DNA from: Gammaproteobacteria bacterium
Lineage (GTDB): Bacteria; Pseudomonadota; Gammaproteobacteria; Steroidobacterales; Woeseiaceae
Direction: 5' to 3'
Assembly: GCA_009937605.1 (NCBI GenBank)
Contig: JAACFG010000012.1
Coordinates: forward strand, 1 to 35,311
DNA length: 35,311 nucleotides
Of the stretch, positions 16,681 through 26,402 are shown in pieces (position 1 is the stretch's first letter; every line of letters starts with the position of its first letter). The notes under the pieces are model-generated. The model ran no database searches, was not told the DNA's origin, and saw only the letters and a program-made list of their open reading frames with translations. A program made the position numbers and the translations under genes.

Positions 16681-17280
16681 TCACGGATTTGGCTCTTCGA
16701 CAGCAGATTTCGCCGCTTTTTCCGCTTTCGCGATGTCCTTCTCAAACGCGGCCCGCCAACGCCGTGGCCACCAGCGAGGTTGATTCGGCAGGCCGTCCGG
16801 GTGCACGTGGTGCCCGAGCTCATACAGAGCGCGCGCGTATACCCGCCGTTTGAAATAGATAACCTCGTTCACGGGACGCCAGAATGGCACCCAGCGAATC
16901 CGATCAAATTCCGGCTTGTCACCGCGGTCAAAACGCACGCGGTCATCTTCTGAAAGCATGCGGAGAATGAACCAGCGCTGTTTTTGGCCGACACACAGCG
17001 GTTTGCTGTGCCGGCGAATGAACTTATCCGGGAGACGGTAACGCAGCCAATCGGCAGTCACGCCAAGCAACTCGACGTCATCGGACTCGAGACCGACTTC
17101 CTCGTGTAGTTCACGAAACATGGCTGTTTCGGGCTCTTCGTCGACCAGCATCCCACCCTGGGGAAATTGCCAGCCCTTGGCACCTACGCGACCGCCTAAC
17201 ATTAATTTGTTATCGGCGTTCACGAGGATAATGCCGACATTTGCCCGAAAGCCCTCGGCGTCAATCCAATCGCTGCTCAT
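16681..17280 (-). CDS. rppH: RNA pyrophosphohydrolase
   Basis: RppH removes pyrophosphate from 5'-triphosphorylated RNA, starting RNase E-dependent decay; it is cytoplasmic. The 199-residue product has an exact Nudix box, G-x5-E-x7-REL-x-EE-x-GL, at residues 42-64. Typical RppH segments surround it: FRANVGIILVN at the N terminus, GWQFPQGG, DWLRYRLPDKFIRR, and KPLCVGQKQRWFILRML. The C-terminal 45 residues (Arg/Trp-rich, then Lys/Ala-rich) extend beyond the 160-176-residue enterobacterial forms. It begins with an ATG 72 bases from the divergent btuC-like gene. Confidence 0.95.
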   Translation of the reverse strand: MSSDWIDAEGFRANVGIILVNADNKLMLGGRVGAKGWQFPQGGMLVDEEPETAMFRELHEEVGLESDDVELLGVTADWLRYRLPDKFIRRHSKPLCVGQKQRWFILRMLSEDDRVRFDRGDKPEFDRIRWVPFWRPVNEVIYFKRRVYARALYELGHHVHPDGLPNQPRWWPRRWRAAFEKDIAKAEKAAKSAVEEPNP

Positions 17281-17352
17281 TGCAACCGCACTAAAACTCT
17301 AACTGCTGATTACTTTACACTATCCTCCGCCGCTCGCCCCAGGAGATTCTTC

Positions 17353-18342
17353 TTGTTCACAGGCCGCACCGTAAGTCTGCTCGCTGTACTGCTGCTGATT
17401 GTTGCGGCCGCGTTCCTGTTGGCGATTTCGATGGGCAGCGCTGACATCAGATTCTCGGAGGCCTTGCTGGCTCTGCGCGGTGATGCGCCAGACCAGGCGC
17501 AGTCACTGGTCACCGAATTGCGGCTTCCTCGAGCCCTCACCGCGTTTGCGGTTGGCGGCTTATTGGCCGTTGCCGGGGTGCTCATGCAGGTCCTGCTGCG
17601 CAATCCGCTCGCCGAGCCCTACATACTCGGCAGCTCGGGTGGTGCTGCTGTCGCGGCCTTGCTCGCGATGAGCCTTGGCATGGGAAGCTTCGTCGTCGAT
17701 GCGTCGGCGTTCGGCGGAGCTATGGCGGCAACCCTGCTCGTATTCGCGATAGCGCAAGGTTCGGGAAGCTGGACGCCAACTCGCCTCCTGCTGACCGGGG
17801 TGGTGCTCGCCGCGGGTTTCAGCGCCGCGACGACCCTGTTGCTTGCGCTCAGTCCGGACCAGAACCTGCGCGGCATGCTCTTCTGGCTGATGGGAGATCT
17901 CAGCTTCGCGTTCGATCCGGAGAGGTGCCTGATTCTTCTCGCTGTTCTTGTCGCCGCGGGCACGCTCGGCGCCCGGCACCTCAACGTGCTGTCTCGCGGT
18001 GAGTTGCAGGCGGCCATCGTCGGTCTGCCCGTGCGTTCTTTCCGCTATTTCATATTCATAGCCGCTGCGCTTGCGACCGCACTGTCGGTGACCACGGTCG
18101 GTGTAATCGGCTTCATCGGCCTCGTTGTCCCGCACCTCGTGAGACTCGTAGCGGGGAGCGATCATCGCGTGGTCCTGCCCGCGTCGGCACTGGCAGGCGG
18201 AGCGTTGCTTGTGATTGCGGATACCCTGGCGCGCACGATAATGGCACCGCGACAACTGCCGGTCGGGGCGCTTACCGCGGCCATTGGTGTGCCGTTGTTC
18301 CTGATATTGATGAACCGGATTCGAGCCGAGCGCTACCGGTAG
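17353..18342 (+). CDS. BtuC/FecCD-family ABC permease
   Basis: This inner-membrane permease belongs to a cobalamin or siderophore importer. Of 329 residues, roughly ten hydrophobic helices are visible, with family motifs LRLPRALTAFAVGGLLAVAGVLMQVLLRNPLAEPYILGSSGGA (about residues 55-97) and GFIGLVVPHLVRLVAGSDHR (about 255-275), the coupling-helix region. TTG at 17353 has a good AGGAG 7 bases upstream. No ATPase or binding-protein gene is adjacent, but a BtuD-like ATPase and BtuF are encoded 12-16 kb away, so cobalamin is the likely substrate (inference). The stop overlaps the convergent lipoprotein gene by 10 bases. Confidence 0.92.
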   Translation: MFTGRTVSLLAVLLLIVAAAFLLAISMGSADIRFSEALLALRGDAPDQAQSLVTELRLPRALTAFAVGGLLAVAGVLMQVLLRNPLAEPYILGSSGGAAVAALLAMSLGMGSFVVDASAFGGAMAATLLVFAIAQGSGSWTPTRLLLTGVVLAAGFSAATTLLLALSPDQNLRGMLFWLMGDLSFAFDPERCLILLAVLVAAGTLGARHLNVLSRGELQAAIVGLPVRSFRYFIFIAAALATALSVTTVGVIGFIGLVVPHLVRLVAGSDHRVVLPASALAGGALLVIADTLARTIMAPRQLPVGALTAAIGVPLFLILMNRIRAERYR

Positions 18343-19202
18343 CCGGCCCTTTCAGCCAGTAAGCGCGCATCTTCGTCGCGCCAGCCGGCGATACCCGCAT
18401 TGCTCGCGGAAAGCCCGCCCAATTCGTCGGGTTGATAGCCCGATAATAACCAGGTGACGAGAGCTTGCGCCGCATCCGCATTTTCAGCGTGTCGAGAAAT
18501 GCCGATTCCGTCGATCAGCAGATAGCCCGGTTGCGGAACAATTACATTGATGGAGCTGCCATCGGGAACGCTGGAGATAATGCCAATCTCGCATTCCCCC
18601 CGCTCAAGCGCAGCGTGAAGCGCTGTCTCATCCGCGAACGGCGTCGTGGCGAGATTGCGAACCCAGTTACGCACCAGGCGCTCTGTAGTTTTGACGCCCA
18701 GCTCGTCGATCAGGAGCCCGACTAACGCCTGGTTTGCCGCCAGATCAAATGACGTCAGGCACAAGCGACCAGCAATCTCCGTCGTGCCCAGCCCCTTGAG
18801 GTCTGCAACCGAACCGATGTCCGCACCGGGTGCCACACCGATAAGAACCTGACGGAACCCGAGCGCCGCCCACGACCCGTCCGGATCCTTGAGCTCTGAC
18901 GGGACATTGGAAAGCGAATTACCAGTAATCGGTCGCAATGCTCCTTCGTCAGCGGCCCGCCAGATATCAATCGCATTGGACGTTATCAGAACGTCGGCGC
19001 GCGGCGAATCCTGCTTGGCAATCACCTCGGCGCTAATGTCCGCGCTCGCGCCGGCAACCATCGTTACGGCGAAATCGCTCTCGGCAAACCTCTTCCGCAG
19101 ATCTTCCTCGAGCTCGCTCGGCACATAGACAACGACTGGCGCCGGCGGTACAGAGTCGCAAGCGGCCAAGGCCGCGACCACAAGCAGCAGCCACGGCCTC
19201 AC
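18333..19202 (-). CDS. extracellular substrate-binding lipoprotein
   Basis: This 289-residue periplasmic binding protein has a lipoprotein signal peptide (RPWLLLVVAALAAC, lipobox LAAC, Cys15). The fold is type II periplasmic, like FbpA or other bacterial solute-binding proteins: VVVYVPSELEEDLRKRF at the start, DVLITSNAIDIWRAADEGALRP, and WAALGFRQVLIGVAPGA. Substrate could be iron, an anion or another small ion; it cannot be told. No permease of that class is nearby. GTG start (19202) overlaps the diguanylate cyclase stop as GTGA, so the two are translationally coupled. This suggests a sensory role for the binding protein rather than transport, which is speculative. Confidence 0.85.
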   Translation of the reverse strand: MRPWLLLVVAALAACDSVPPAPVVVYVPSELEEDLRKRFAESDFAVTMVAGASADISAEVIAKQDSPRADVLITSNAIDIWRAADEGALRPITGNSLSNVPSELKDPDGSWAALGFRQVLIGVAPGADIGSVADLKGLGTTEIAGRLCLTSFDLAANQALVGLLIDELGVKTTERLVRNWVRNLATTPFADETALHAALERGECEIGIISSVPDGSSINVIVPQPGYLLIDGIGISRHAENADAAQALVTWLLSGYQPDELGGLSASNAGIAGWRDEDARLLAERAGYR

Positions 19203-20299
19203 GCGGCTTCAACCTCGACACGATCGCGCCCTGCAGACTTCGCCGCGTACAACGCCACGTCGGCCCGGGCGATCAGCGAATCACCCAGCGTCTTCAGGTC
19301 CTTGTCGTCGTCCCTCGGACTTACCTCGGCGATACCGATCGACGCGGTAATCGTCACGGATTCCCCATTCGGCAAGGCCATCGCACTCTCTGCAATCTTC
19401 TTGCGAATACGTTCCGCGAGTTTCGCCGCCGAACTGACGTCGGTCGCCGGCAGTAGCACAACAAACTCTTCGCCACCGTAGCGAGCCGCGACATCACTCG
19501 CGCGCACCTGGGATTCGATGCGTGCGGCAAGCTCGCGGAGCACGGCATCACCCGCCGCATGACCCCACGTATCGTTGACCTGCTTGAAGTGATCGACATC
19601 GAGCATCAGGCATACGAGCCGTGATTTGTCGCGGCGCGCCCGCGCCAGCTCTTCATTGAGGCGGACCGTCAGGTAGCGGCGATTGTGCCAACCGGTCAGG
19701 ACATCGGTGAAACCACTGCGCATCAGGCGCGCGCGGTTGATGACATTCTCTATGCAGAACGAGGCGATGATGCCCAGGTGCGCAAGAAAGTCGCTCGCGT
19801 GCACCCGGGTAAAGCGCAGCGGATCGTTGCTGCAGAGGTTGATGCTGCCAAGCAGCTTGCCGCGATGTGAAAGCGGAATCATGGCAATGCTCTTGGCGTC
19901 ACTGGCGCGAGGACATATGAGCTGGTGATCGCAGGCGGCAAAAGTACCCAGCCAGGGTTGCTGCAGCGCAATGTATTGCGGCGCCAACCCCGAAACGGAT
20001 TCGACGACCAGCAGGTCCTGGAATTCCTCTGCCGGGGTGCCGTTGGCCAGTAGCAGGTGGCGGATATCGTGGTCGGGATCGCACAGGACAACGCTCACGT
20101 ACTCGACGCCGTAGCTGACCCTGAGTCCGTCGATCAAGGTGCGTATCAGGTCATCCAGGTTTTCTGCTTGCAGCAGGCGCAGTTCACGCCCCTGGGCACG
20201 CCGCATGATTTCGTCATTGCGTGCCACTTCTGTAGTGAGGTCATCGAGCTGGCGGCGCGTTGCCTCAAGCTGTGCCGCTAGTTCTTCCTTTGACGTCAT
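19199..20299 (-). CDS. diguanylate cyclase with N-terminal DUF484/GAF-like sensor
   Basis: The enzyme makes cyclic di-GMP from two GTP. Of 366 residues, 1-40 are a coiled coil, about 45-190 resemble a DUF484/GAF sensor (LRLLQAENLDDLIRTLIDGLR; AKSIAMIPLSHRGKLLGSINL), and 200-366 are the GGDEF domain. The active site reads GGEEF (275-279), preceded by an RxxD inhibitory site (R266-ASD), so catalysis and product inhibition both look intact. There is no membrane segment, so the input signal is cytoplasmic. The ATG comes 4 bases after the tyrA stop and the stop overlaps the downstream lipoprotein gene, placing it in the middle of a three-gene operon. Confidence 0.93.
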   Translation of the reverse strand: MTSKEELAAQLEATRRQLDDLTTEVARNDEIMRRAQGRELRLLQAENLDDLIRTLIDGLRVSYGVEYVSVVLCDPDHDIRHLLLANGTPAEEFQDLLVVESVSGLAPQYIALQQPWLGTFAACDHQLICPRASDAKSIAMIPLSHRGKLLGSINLCSNDPLRFTRVHASDFLAHLGIIASFCIENVINRARLMRSGFTDVLTGWHNRRYLTVRLNEELARARRDKSRLVCLMLDVDHFKQVNDTWGHAAGDAVLRELAARIESQVRASDVAARYGGEEFVVLLPATDVSSAAKLAERIRKKIAESAMALPNGESVTITASIGIAEVSPRDDDKDLKTLGDSLIARADVALYAAKSAGRDRVEVEAA

Positions 20300-20303
20300 G
20301 ATG

Positions 20304-21389
20304 TCAGCTCCTCAGAGCGAGATATTCGCGCCCCTTTTCCATGAGTTCGACAAATGCTTGCTCATCACCATCGGCAACAGTTTCCCTTATCCGTCGCGCA
20401 GCATCACATAGTGCGTCAAGCGGCCCCAATCCGAACTTGTTCAAGTTCTGAATTTCAAAATACAGGTGTGGATTGTCCTGCGCTACGGCTGCGGACACCA
20501 GCAACTGCGAGTCAAATGTGGTCGATGACAATTTTGCGAGTTTCGGCGCCGCTTCGCCACTCTCGGCAAGTGCTGTAAAGAACGCTATGCTCAATGCGTG
20601 GGACAAGCCGAGAACGTACGCAATCAGGCGATCGTGATCATCAAGTCCCATATCCAGTTGTTCGACCATGGTTGGCGCAAACAGCTCTTTGGCATCGACA
20701 GTCGCCTGGGAGTCGCCCGCGTCGCAGAAAATCAGGTGGCGACCCGATAGCAAGCGGGTATCCGGCCCGAACATCGGGTGTAATGACGTTACCCTGCATC
20801 CGGCTGCTTGCAGCTCTTTCAGGCCATCGAGCAAGGGCGACTTTAGAGAACCGATGTCGAATATGAGCCCCCTGGGTTTGAGCACCGCGAGTTGCGCAAG
20901 TATTCGGCCCGAAACAGCGAGCGGCGCTGCGACCGCGATGACGTCGAAATCTACGCCGGCATCGGTCCAGTTTCTGTACCGGTTCGGCCCGTCATCGACC
21001 GTGACGTCCGCAACGGTAGTCGAGAATCCCTGCGAAGCGAAAAACTCAGCAAACCAGCGACCCATTTTGCCGGCACCACCGATAACGAGAGCGCGTCGGC
21101 CATCCCCCTTGCCTTCTGCAACGACCCGGTCGCGCTCCTGGCTTTCAAGTGACGTGCGAATCAGTAACTCGAGCAGGGCTTCGACAAGATCGGGATCGAC
21201 GCCCAGCTCTTCGGCCTGAGCCCTGCCCATATCCAGCACGTCCTTCTCGCGCGCATAGTCGCGCGTGCCGGTTCCGGTGCCGCGTTTGCTCTTGCCGATT
21301 TCGCCGACAATTTTCTGCCGTTCAGCGATCAGCTCAACGAGCTGCCGATCAACAGCCGACAGACTCTTCCGTAGTTCATCGAGATCCAT
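20304..21389 (-). CDS. tyrA: bifunctional chorismate mutase/prephenate dehydrogenase
   Basis: TyrA converts chorismate to prephenate and then, with NAD, to 4-hydroxyphenylpyruvate for tyrosine synthesis. The N-terminal AroQ mutase domain (DLDELRKSLSAVDRQLVELI...) occupies about 1-85. The dehydrogenase follows, with a nucleotide-binding glycine motif VIGGAGKMGRWF (about residue 102) and the LHPMFGPDTRLLSGRHL segment (about 225). I chose the ATG at 21389 (361 residues) because it aligns with the E. coli T-protein start. A GTG 10 codons upstream (21419) is possible but lies just 6 bases from a strong hairpin. The product matches the gammaproteobacterial fused type, not stand-alone TyrA. A diguanylate cyclase gene follows after 4 bases. 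Confidence 0.94.
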   Translation of the reverse strand: MDLDELRKSLSAVDRQLVELIAERQKIVGEIGKSKRGTGTGTRDYAREKDVLDMGRAQAEELGVDPDLVEALLELLIRTSLESQERDRVVAEGKGDGRRALVIGGAGKMGRWFAEFFASQGFSTTVADVTVDDGPNRYRNWTDAGVDFDVIAVAAPLAVSGRILAQLAVLKPRGLIFDIGSLKSPLLDGLKELQAAGCRVTSLHPMFGPDTRLLSGRHLIFCDAGDSQATVDAKELFAPTMVEQLDMGLDDHDRLIAYVLGLSHALSIAFFTALAESGEAAPKLAKLSSTTFDSQLLVSAAVAQDNPHLYFEIQNLNKFGLGPLDALCDAARRIRETVADGDEQAFVELMEKGREYLALRS

Positions 21390-21425
21390 AACCTCGTCTT
21401 TTACAGGAGACTCGGTCACAGTGAA

Positions 21426-21454
21426 AGCCGACCCGATCGCAGATCGGGCCGGCT
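21426..21454 (-). terminator. hairpin between the small basic protein gene and tyrA
   Basis: AGCCGACCCGATC and GATCGGGCCGGCT form a 13-base stem with one mismatch and a 3-base loop. On the minus strand it is followed by only TTTC, so it is a weak intrinsic terminator for the gene ending at 21482. Because it directly precedes tyrA, it could instead act as an attenuator or 5' structure of the tyrA transcript. Confidence 0.6.
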
Positions 21455-21481
21455 CTGTACTTCCTCTACTCTGAACGACCG

Positions 21482-21874
21482 TTAGTGGCGGTGGCGGCGG
21501 CGGTCGCGACGGTCCCGGTCACGATTCCGGTCTCTGTCCCGGTCGTGATGGTGATCGCGATACCGGTAGTAATCGGCCCAGTAATTGTCGCTGCGATAGT
21601 AGGTCTTGCCCCAACGTCTCTCCCAGCGATAAATATCGTAGAGCTGGTTCCAGGCGAGGCGCCGATCGCGTTTTAGCCTGCTGTGCCTGTACCACTTCCG
21701 AAATGTACGGTCGTGTTTCAGCCAACGTGGCATGCGGTCGGATCGACGAACGTCGATCTGGTAATACGCCGGTGGCTGGTAGGTGTGGCGTACTTCCTTG
21801 TGCGCTGCGGCCTCTGGCGAGTTCATCAGCATGAGGCCACCGGCAATTAGCGCTGTCGTCATTATCTTGTTCAT
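21482..21874 (-). CDS. small exported Arg/His-rich basic protein
   Basis: The 130-residue product starts from the ATG at 21874, which has GGAGG 5 bases upstream and opens a signal peptide (MNKIMTTALIAGGLMLMNSPEAAA). A longer frame from 21994 has no ribosome site. The mature protein is strongly basic and aromatic: a conserved-looking core with MPRWLKHDRTFRKWYRHSRL and RLAWNQLYDIYRWERRWG, then a low-complexity tail of alternating Arg/Asp and His. The tail suggests metal or polyanion binding; it is RcnB-like in general character, but I do not assign the family. It is divergent from frmA, with 123 bases between the starts. Confidence 0.75.
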   Translation of the reverse strand: MNKIMTTALIAGGLMLMNSPEAAAHKEVRHTYQPPAYYQIDVRRSDRMPRWLKHDRTFRKWYRHSRLKRDRRLAWNQLYDIYRWERRWGKTYYRSDNYWADYYRYRDHHHDRDRDRNRDRDRRDRRRHRH

Positions 21875-21979
21875 AACATCCTCCGGTTTGTCCCAGTGCA
21901 GCCTCAGGGTAGATGCGAGCACATGAACCGGGAGTGAATTCGTGAGAACATCGGCAGCAATAAATTCTGTAAAAAATGA

Positions 21980-23107
<1,128 letters not shown>

Positions 23108-23110
23108 ACC

Positions 23111-24637
23111 GTGTCCAGAGTCGCTGTCGCAACCACGTCGCAGCTTGCGGCCGATGCGGCCCGTGAAGTCGCTGAGATTGGTGGAAACGCCGTCGACTGC
23201 GCTCTGGCCGCCGCCCTGCTGACGATCAATACCGAACCCGGCGTTTGTGCGCTGGGCGGCAGTGCATTTATCACTATCTGGAGCGCCGGCGAAGACCCGA
23301 TAACCGTGGACGGCAATGTCGCCGTGCCGGGCAAAGGCGTGGCCGACGAAGACCGCAAACAGGGAGCGGTTGAGGTTTCACTCGACTATGGCGGCGGCAT
23401 AGAAACACTGGTCGGACCCGGATCCGTGTCTGTCCCGGGCACGCTCGCCGCGGTGGAGGACGCCTGGAGGAATTACGGTAGTGCTCCGTGGCCGGCGATC
23501 TTCGCGCCAACGATTCGTGCGTGTCGAGACGGCTTTCCATTGTCAGGGGCCTGCCGGTACTACCTTGGTTATTCGGGTGACATCATTTTTGGTCGCAGCA
23601 AGGATGGCCACACGGCGCTGCACCACGACGACGGCTCGCTGCTCGATGCGGGCGACACTGTCATCGTGCCGCACCTCGCCGACACGCTCGACGCGATCGC
23701 CAACGAAGGCGCCAGACTCTTTTACGAGGGCGAAATTGCGCGCGCGATCGCAGAGCACTGCCGGAATGGCGACGGCATGCTGACGCTCGAAGACCTGCGG
23801 AGCTACCGCGCGATCGAGCGAGCCCCGCTGATGAGCCGGATTGGCGACTGGCAGCTCGCAAGCAACCCACCGCCCGCGGTCGGCGGCGCCGTATTGACCG
23901 CAATGTTACTCGCGTGTGCCGATCTCGATATCGAACGGTGGGACGCAACCGCGCTGGCACAACTAATTGAGGCACAACGTGCTTGCCTCGATTTTCGCCA
24001 GCGGCACCTCGATCTTGCCGAGGATGTCGGTCCCGAGGCTGCGCGCCTTGTCGAGACCGCGCGCAGCGGTCGCCTGTTGTCTCGCTGGACGTCGGCCTCA
24101 ACCGTGCACACGTCGGTCGTCGATGACAGCGGCAATGGCTGTGCCATCACCGCTTCGTCGGGCTACGGCTCGGGTGAAATGCCGGATGGTACGGGCTTGT
24201 GGCTGAACAACTGCCTGGGGGAAATCGAGCTGAATCGCCGCGGCCTCGACGCGGGACCGCCGGGCGCGCGGCTTCCGTCGAACATGGCCCCCAGTGTCGC
24301 GCGGCGTGATGGTGCTGTACTTGCTGTCGGCTCTCCAGGGGCGGATCGAATTACGACAGCGATGCAACAGTTCCTGATCAACTACCTGCAGATCGGTATG
24401 CCGTTGGCCGACGCAATCGCGCATCCGCGGGTACATGTCGACACGAGCGGCGCGGATATCCAGCTCAAGGCAGAGCCTAACCTGGACCTGCCCGAGGTCG
24501 ATCTTCCGGTTACGGTCTTTCCTGAACTCGTTATGTATTTTGGTGGTGTCGGCGCCGCGGTCTTTGACAGTGACGCTGGATTCGATGTCGCGGCCGACCC
24601 CCGCCGGGAAGGCGGAGTATTCAGCCCCGACACATGA
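23111..24637 (+). CDS. gamma-glutamyltransferase-family protein without signal peptide
   Basis: This Ntn-hydrolase-family enzyme would cleave the gamma-glutamyl bond of glutathione or its conjugates. The 508-residue product starts at GTG 23111 and matches the family along its length: GGNAVDCALAAALLTINTEPGVCALGG (N-terminal), VGPGSVSVPGTLAAVEDAW, the cleavage site STVHTSVVDDSGN with nucleophile Thr331, and LPSNMAPSVARRDGAVLAVGSPGADRI near the C terminus. Typical GGTs are periplasmic with a signal peptide; here none is visible, so it is predicted cytosolic. It lies 3 bases after frmA and overlaps the next gene by 4 bases (ATGA), suggesting a joint role in handling glutathione adducts (inferred). 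Confidence 0.9.
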   Translation: MSRVAVATTSQLAADAAREVAEIGGNAVDCALAAALLTINTEPGVCALGGSAFITIWSAGEDPITVDGNVAVPGKGVADEDRKQGAVEVSLDYGGGIETLVGPGSVSVPGTLAAVEDAWRNYGSAPWPAIFAPTIRACRDGFPLSGACRYYLGYSGDIIFGRSKDGHTALHHDDGSLLDAGDTVIVPHLADTLDAIANEGARLFYEGEIARAIAEHCRNGDGMLTLEDLRSYRAIERAPLMSRIGDWQLASNPPPAVGGAVLTAMLLACADLDIERWDATALAQLIEAQRACLDFRQRHLDLAEDVGPEAARLVETARSGRLLSRWTSASTVHTSVVDDSGNGCAITASSGYGSGEMPDGTGLWLNNCLGEIELNRRGLDAGPPGARLPSNMAPSVARRDGAVLAVGSPGADRITTAMQQFLINYLQIGMPLADAIAHPRVHVDTSGADIQLKAEPNLDLPEVDLPVTVFPELVMYFGGVGAAVFDSDAGFDVAADPRREGGVFSPDT

Positions 24638-26367
24638 TGCGCCTACTACTCGCCACTATTGCTACCGCTCTGTTCCTGGGCACATCCGCCGCGAGCCAGG
24701 CGGACGAAACCATCACGCGCGGTACCAAACTGGCAGTCGATGCGTCGGCGGACGGCCGCCTGGCAATGGATCTTGCGGGCGGTATTTGGATAGTCCCGCC
24801 CGACGGCGGCGAGGCAACCCTGGTCACTTCGGATCTCGCTTCAGCCTATCGACCGCGGTGGTCGCCGGATGGCTCTCGAATCGCCTATACCGCCGCGGGG
24901 GAAAATAGCGGCATTTGGCTCTACGATTTCGCGAGCGACACGACGCACCGATTGAGCGAGGGTTCGTACTTTGATTTGCATCCGGCATGGCACCCTTCAG
25001 GCGATCGTATTACCTACGTATCCGACCGAAAGGGCTCCGGCTACGATCTCTGGGAAGTGGATGTGCCAACCGGGCTGCGCTGGCGCCTCAGCGATCAGGC
25101 GGGCGACGAAACGGAGCCCTCGTGGTCTGCGGACGGACGGGACCTGGTTTATGTACACCATCAAGGCGACCAGTGGTCGATCGTTATTCGACGCCAGGGA
25201 CGACCAGAGGAAGTGCTGGTCACTGGCACTGATCGGCTGGCCGGCCCATCATGGCGACCCGACGGCAGCCTGATTACTTTTTGGCGCGAAAGCGACACGG
25301 GTACATCGCTGGACATGGTGATCTTGTCGCAGCCCAGGCTGCTGCGACGTTACGCCGACGGTGAAGACTATGTCACCGCTCCCGTCAGCTGGCTCGACAG
25401 GCACCGGATGTACTACTCGGCGGGCGGGCTTATTCGGCAACGGCTGTTTAATTCCTGGTCGTCTACAACCGTGCCGTTTAACGCGACGATTATCGCCAGG
25501 CCGGACATCGAGATTGAACCCGTGCGCCGCAACCTGCCCCGCGTTGGTGAACCCGAGGGATCCATTGTGATTCACGCCGCGCGGCTGTACGACGGGCTGG
25601 GCAGCGACTATCGCGAGAATGTCGATATTGTCATCGATGGCGGCCGCATCCGCACGGTCGCCGCACATGCGGATCACGCCGGGGCCATTGTTTTCGATAT
25701 GGGTGACCTGGCCGTTCTGCCCGGGCTCGTCGATGTACAGGCGCGCCTGCCAGACGAAACCAACGAAACCACAGGCCCGGTGCTGCTCGCGGCCGGCATA
25801 ACAACCATCGTAAGTGACCACCCGGATGCCGAGCATTTAAACACCGTCTGGTCCGGCAAGGACATGCCGGGGCCGCGCCTGCTGCCTGCGGCTGATTGGC
25901 CCATCGGCAGCTTCTCCGGCCTGGCCGACAGCAATACACCGGGCCTCGATTCACTTCTGAACACACGCCAGGCGCGATTGATCGGCTTTGACGGCGTGGT
26001 CGTGCGACGCTTTAGCGAGCCACCTTCGATCGACCACGGCGCGACCACCATGGTGCTGGGCAGCCAGCCAAATGGCCTGCCCGCCGGAATCGCGCTCCAC
26101 GCCGAACTGCGGGCCCTGGTTGCCGCAGGATTACGGCCAGAGCAGGCCCTGGGCGCGGCCGGCGTCAATGCAGCGGCGGCGCTTGGCGTGGACCCAACCC
26201 TGGGACGCGTAGCCACGGGTGCAGTCGGTGACCTGGTTCTCGTCGACGGCGACCCCTTGCAGCAGGTCAATGACGCGATAAAAGTCGTTGCCGTCGTACG
26301 CAATGGCCGCTTCTACTCCGTGGCAGGACTGATTGACCGGGTCAACGCGGCCCAAACTGTCGAATAA
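24634..26367 (+). CDS. TolB-propeller/amidohydrolase-like protein lacking metal ligands
   Basis: The 577-residue exported protein has a signal peptide (LLLATIATALFLGTSAASQA). A TolB-type WD40-like propeller follows (about 30-290, with repeated PRWSPDGSRIAYTA, PAWHPSGDRITYVSD, PSWSADGRDLVYVH and PSWRPDGSLITFW). An amidohydrolase-like region begins about 308 (IVIHAARLYDGLGSDYRENVD). The family's first metal motif, normally LPGxxDxHxH, reads LPGLVDVQARL: Q369-x-R371 replaces H-x-H. The barrel between that and the C-terminal GAVGDLVLVDGDPLQQ is only about 160 residues, far shorter than usual. It is probably a pseudoenzyme or binding protein. It overlaps the preceding GGT gene by 4 bases. Confidence 0.85.
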   Translation: MMRLLLATIATALFLGTSAASQADETITRGTKLAVDASADGRLAMDLAGGIWIVPPDGGEATLVTSDLASAYRPRWSPDGSRIAYTAAGENSGIWLYDFASDTTHRLSEGSYFDLHPAWHPSGDRITYVSDRKGSGYDLWEVDVPTGLRWRLSDQAGDETEPSWSADGRDLVYVHHQGDQWSIVIRRQGRPEEVLVTGTDRLAGPSWRPDGSLITFWRESDTGTSLDMVILSQPRLLRRYADGEDYVTAPVSWLDRHRMYYSAGGLIRQRLFNSWSSTTVPFNATIIARPDIEIEPVRRNLPRVGEPEGSIVIHAARLYDGLGSDYRENVDIVIDGGRIRTVAAHADHAGAIVFDMGDLAVLPGLVDVQARLPDETNETTGPVLLAAGITTIVSDHPDAEHLNTVWSGKDMPGPRLLPAADWPIGSFSGLADSNTPGLDSLLNTRQARLIGFDGVVVRRFSEPPSIDHGATTMVLGSQPNGLPAGIALHAELRALVAAGLRPEQALGAAGVNAAAALGVDPTLGRVATGAVGDLVLVDGDPLQQVNDAIKVVAVVRNGRFYSVAGLIDRVNAAQTVE

Positions 26368-26402
26368 TTTGACAAAATACGGCACGCGGCGGCATCGCGT
26401 TC

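Noticed and set aside
17281-17352. Cobalamin riboswitch upstream of the BtuC-like gene
   Set aside because: Only 72 bases are available and no B12-box-like or conserved riboswitch core was seen.
17560-18255. 231-codon minus frame in the BtuC-like gene
   Set aside because: It is rich in Arg/His/Gln with no pattern, as expected from the complement of a hydrophobic permease gene.
21482-21560. CRISPR or tandem repeat in the Arg/Asp/His-coding 3' end
   Set aside because: The periodicity is that of short codon repeats for a low-complexity protein tail; there are no spacers or constant-length repeats.
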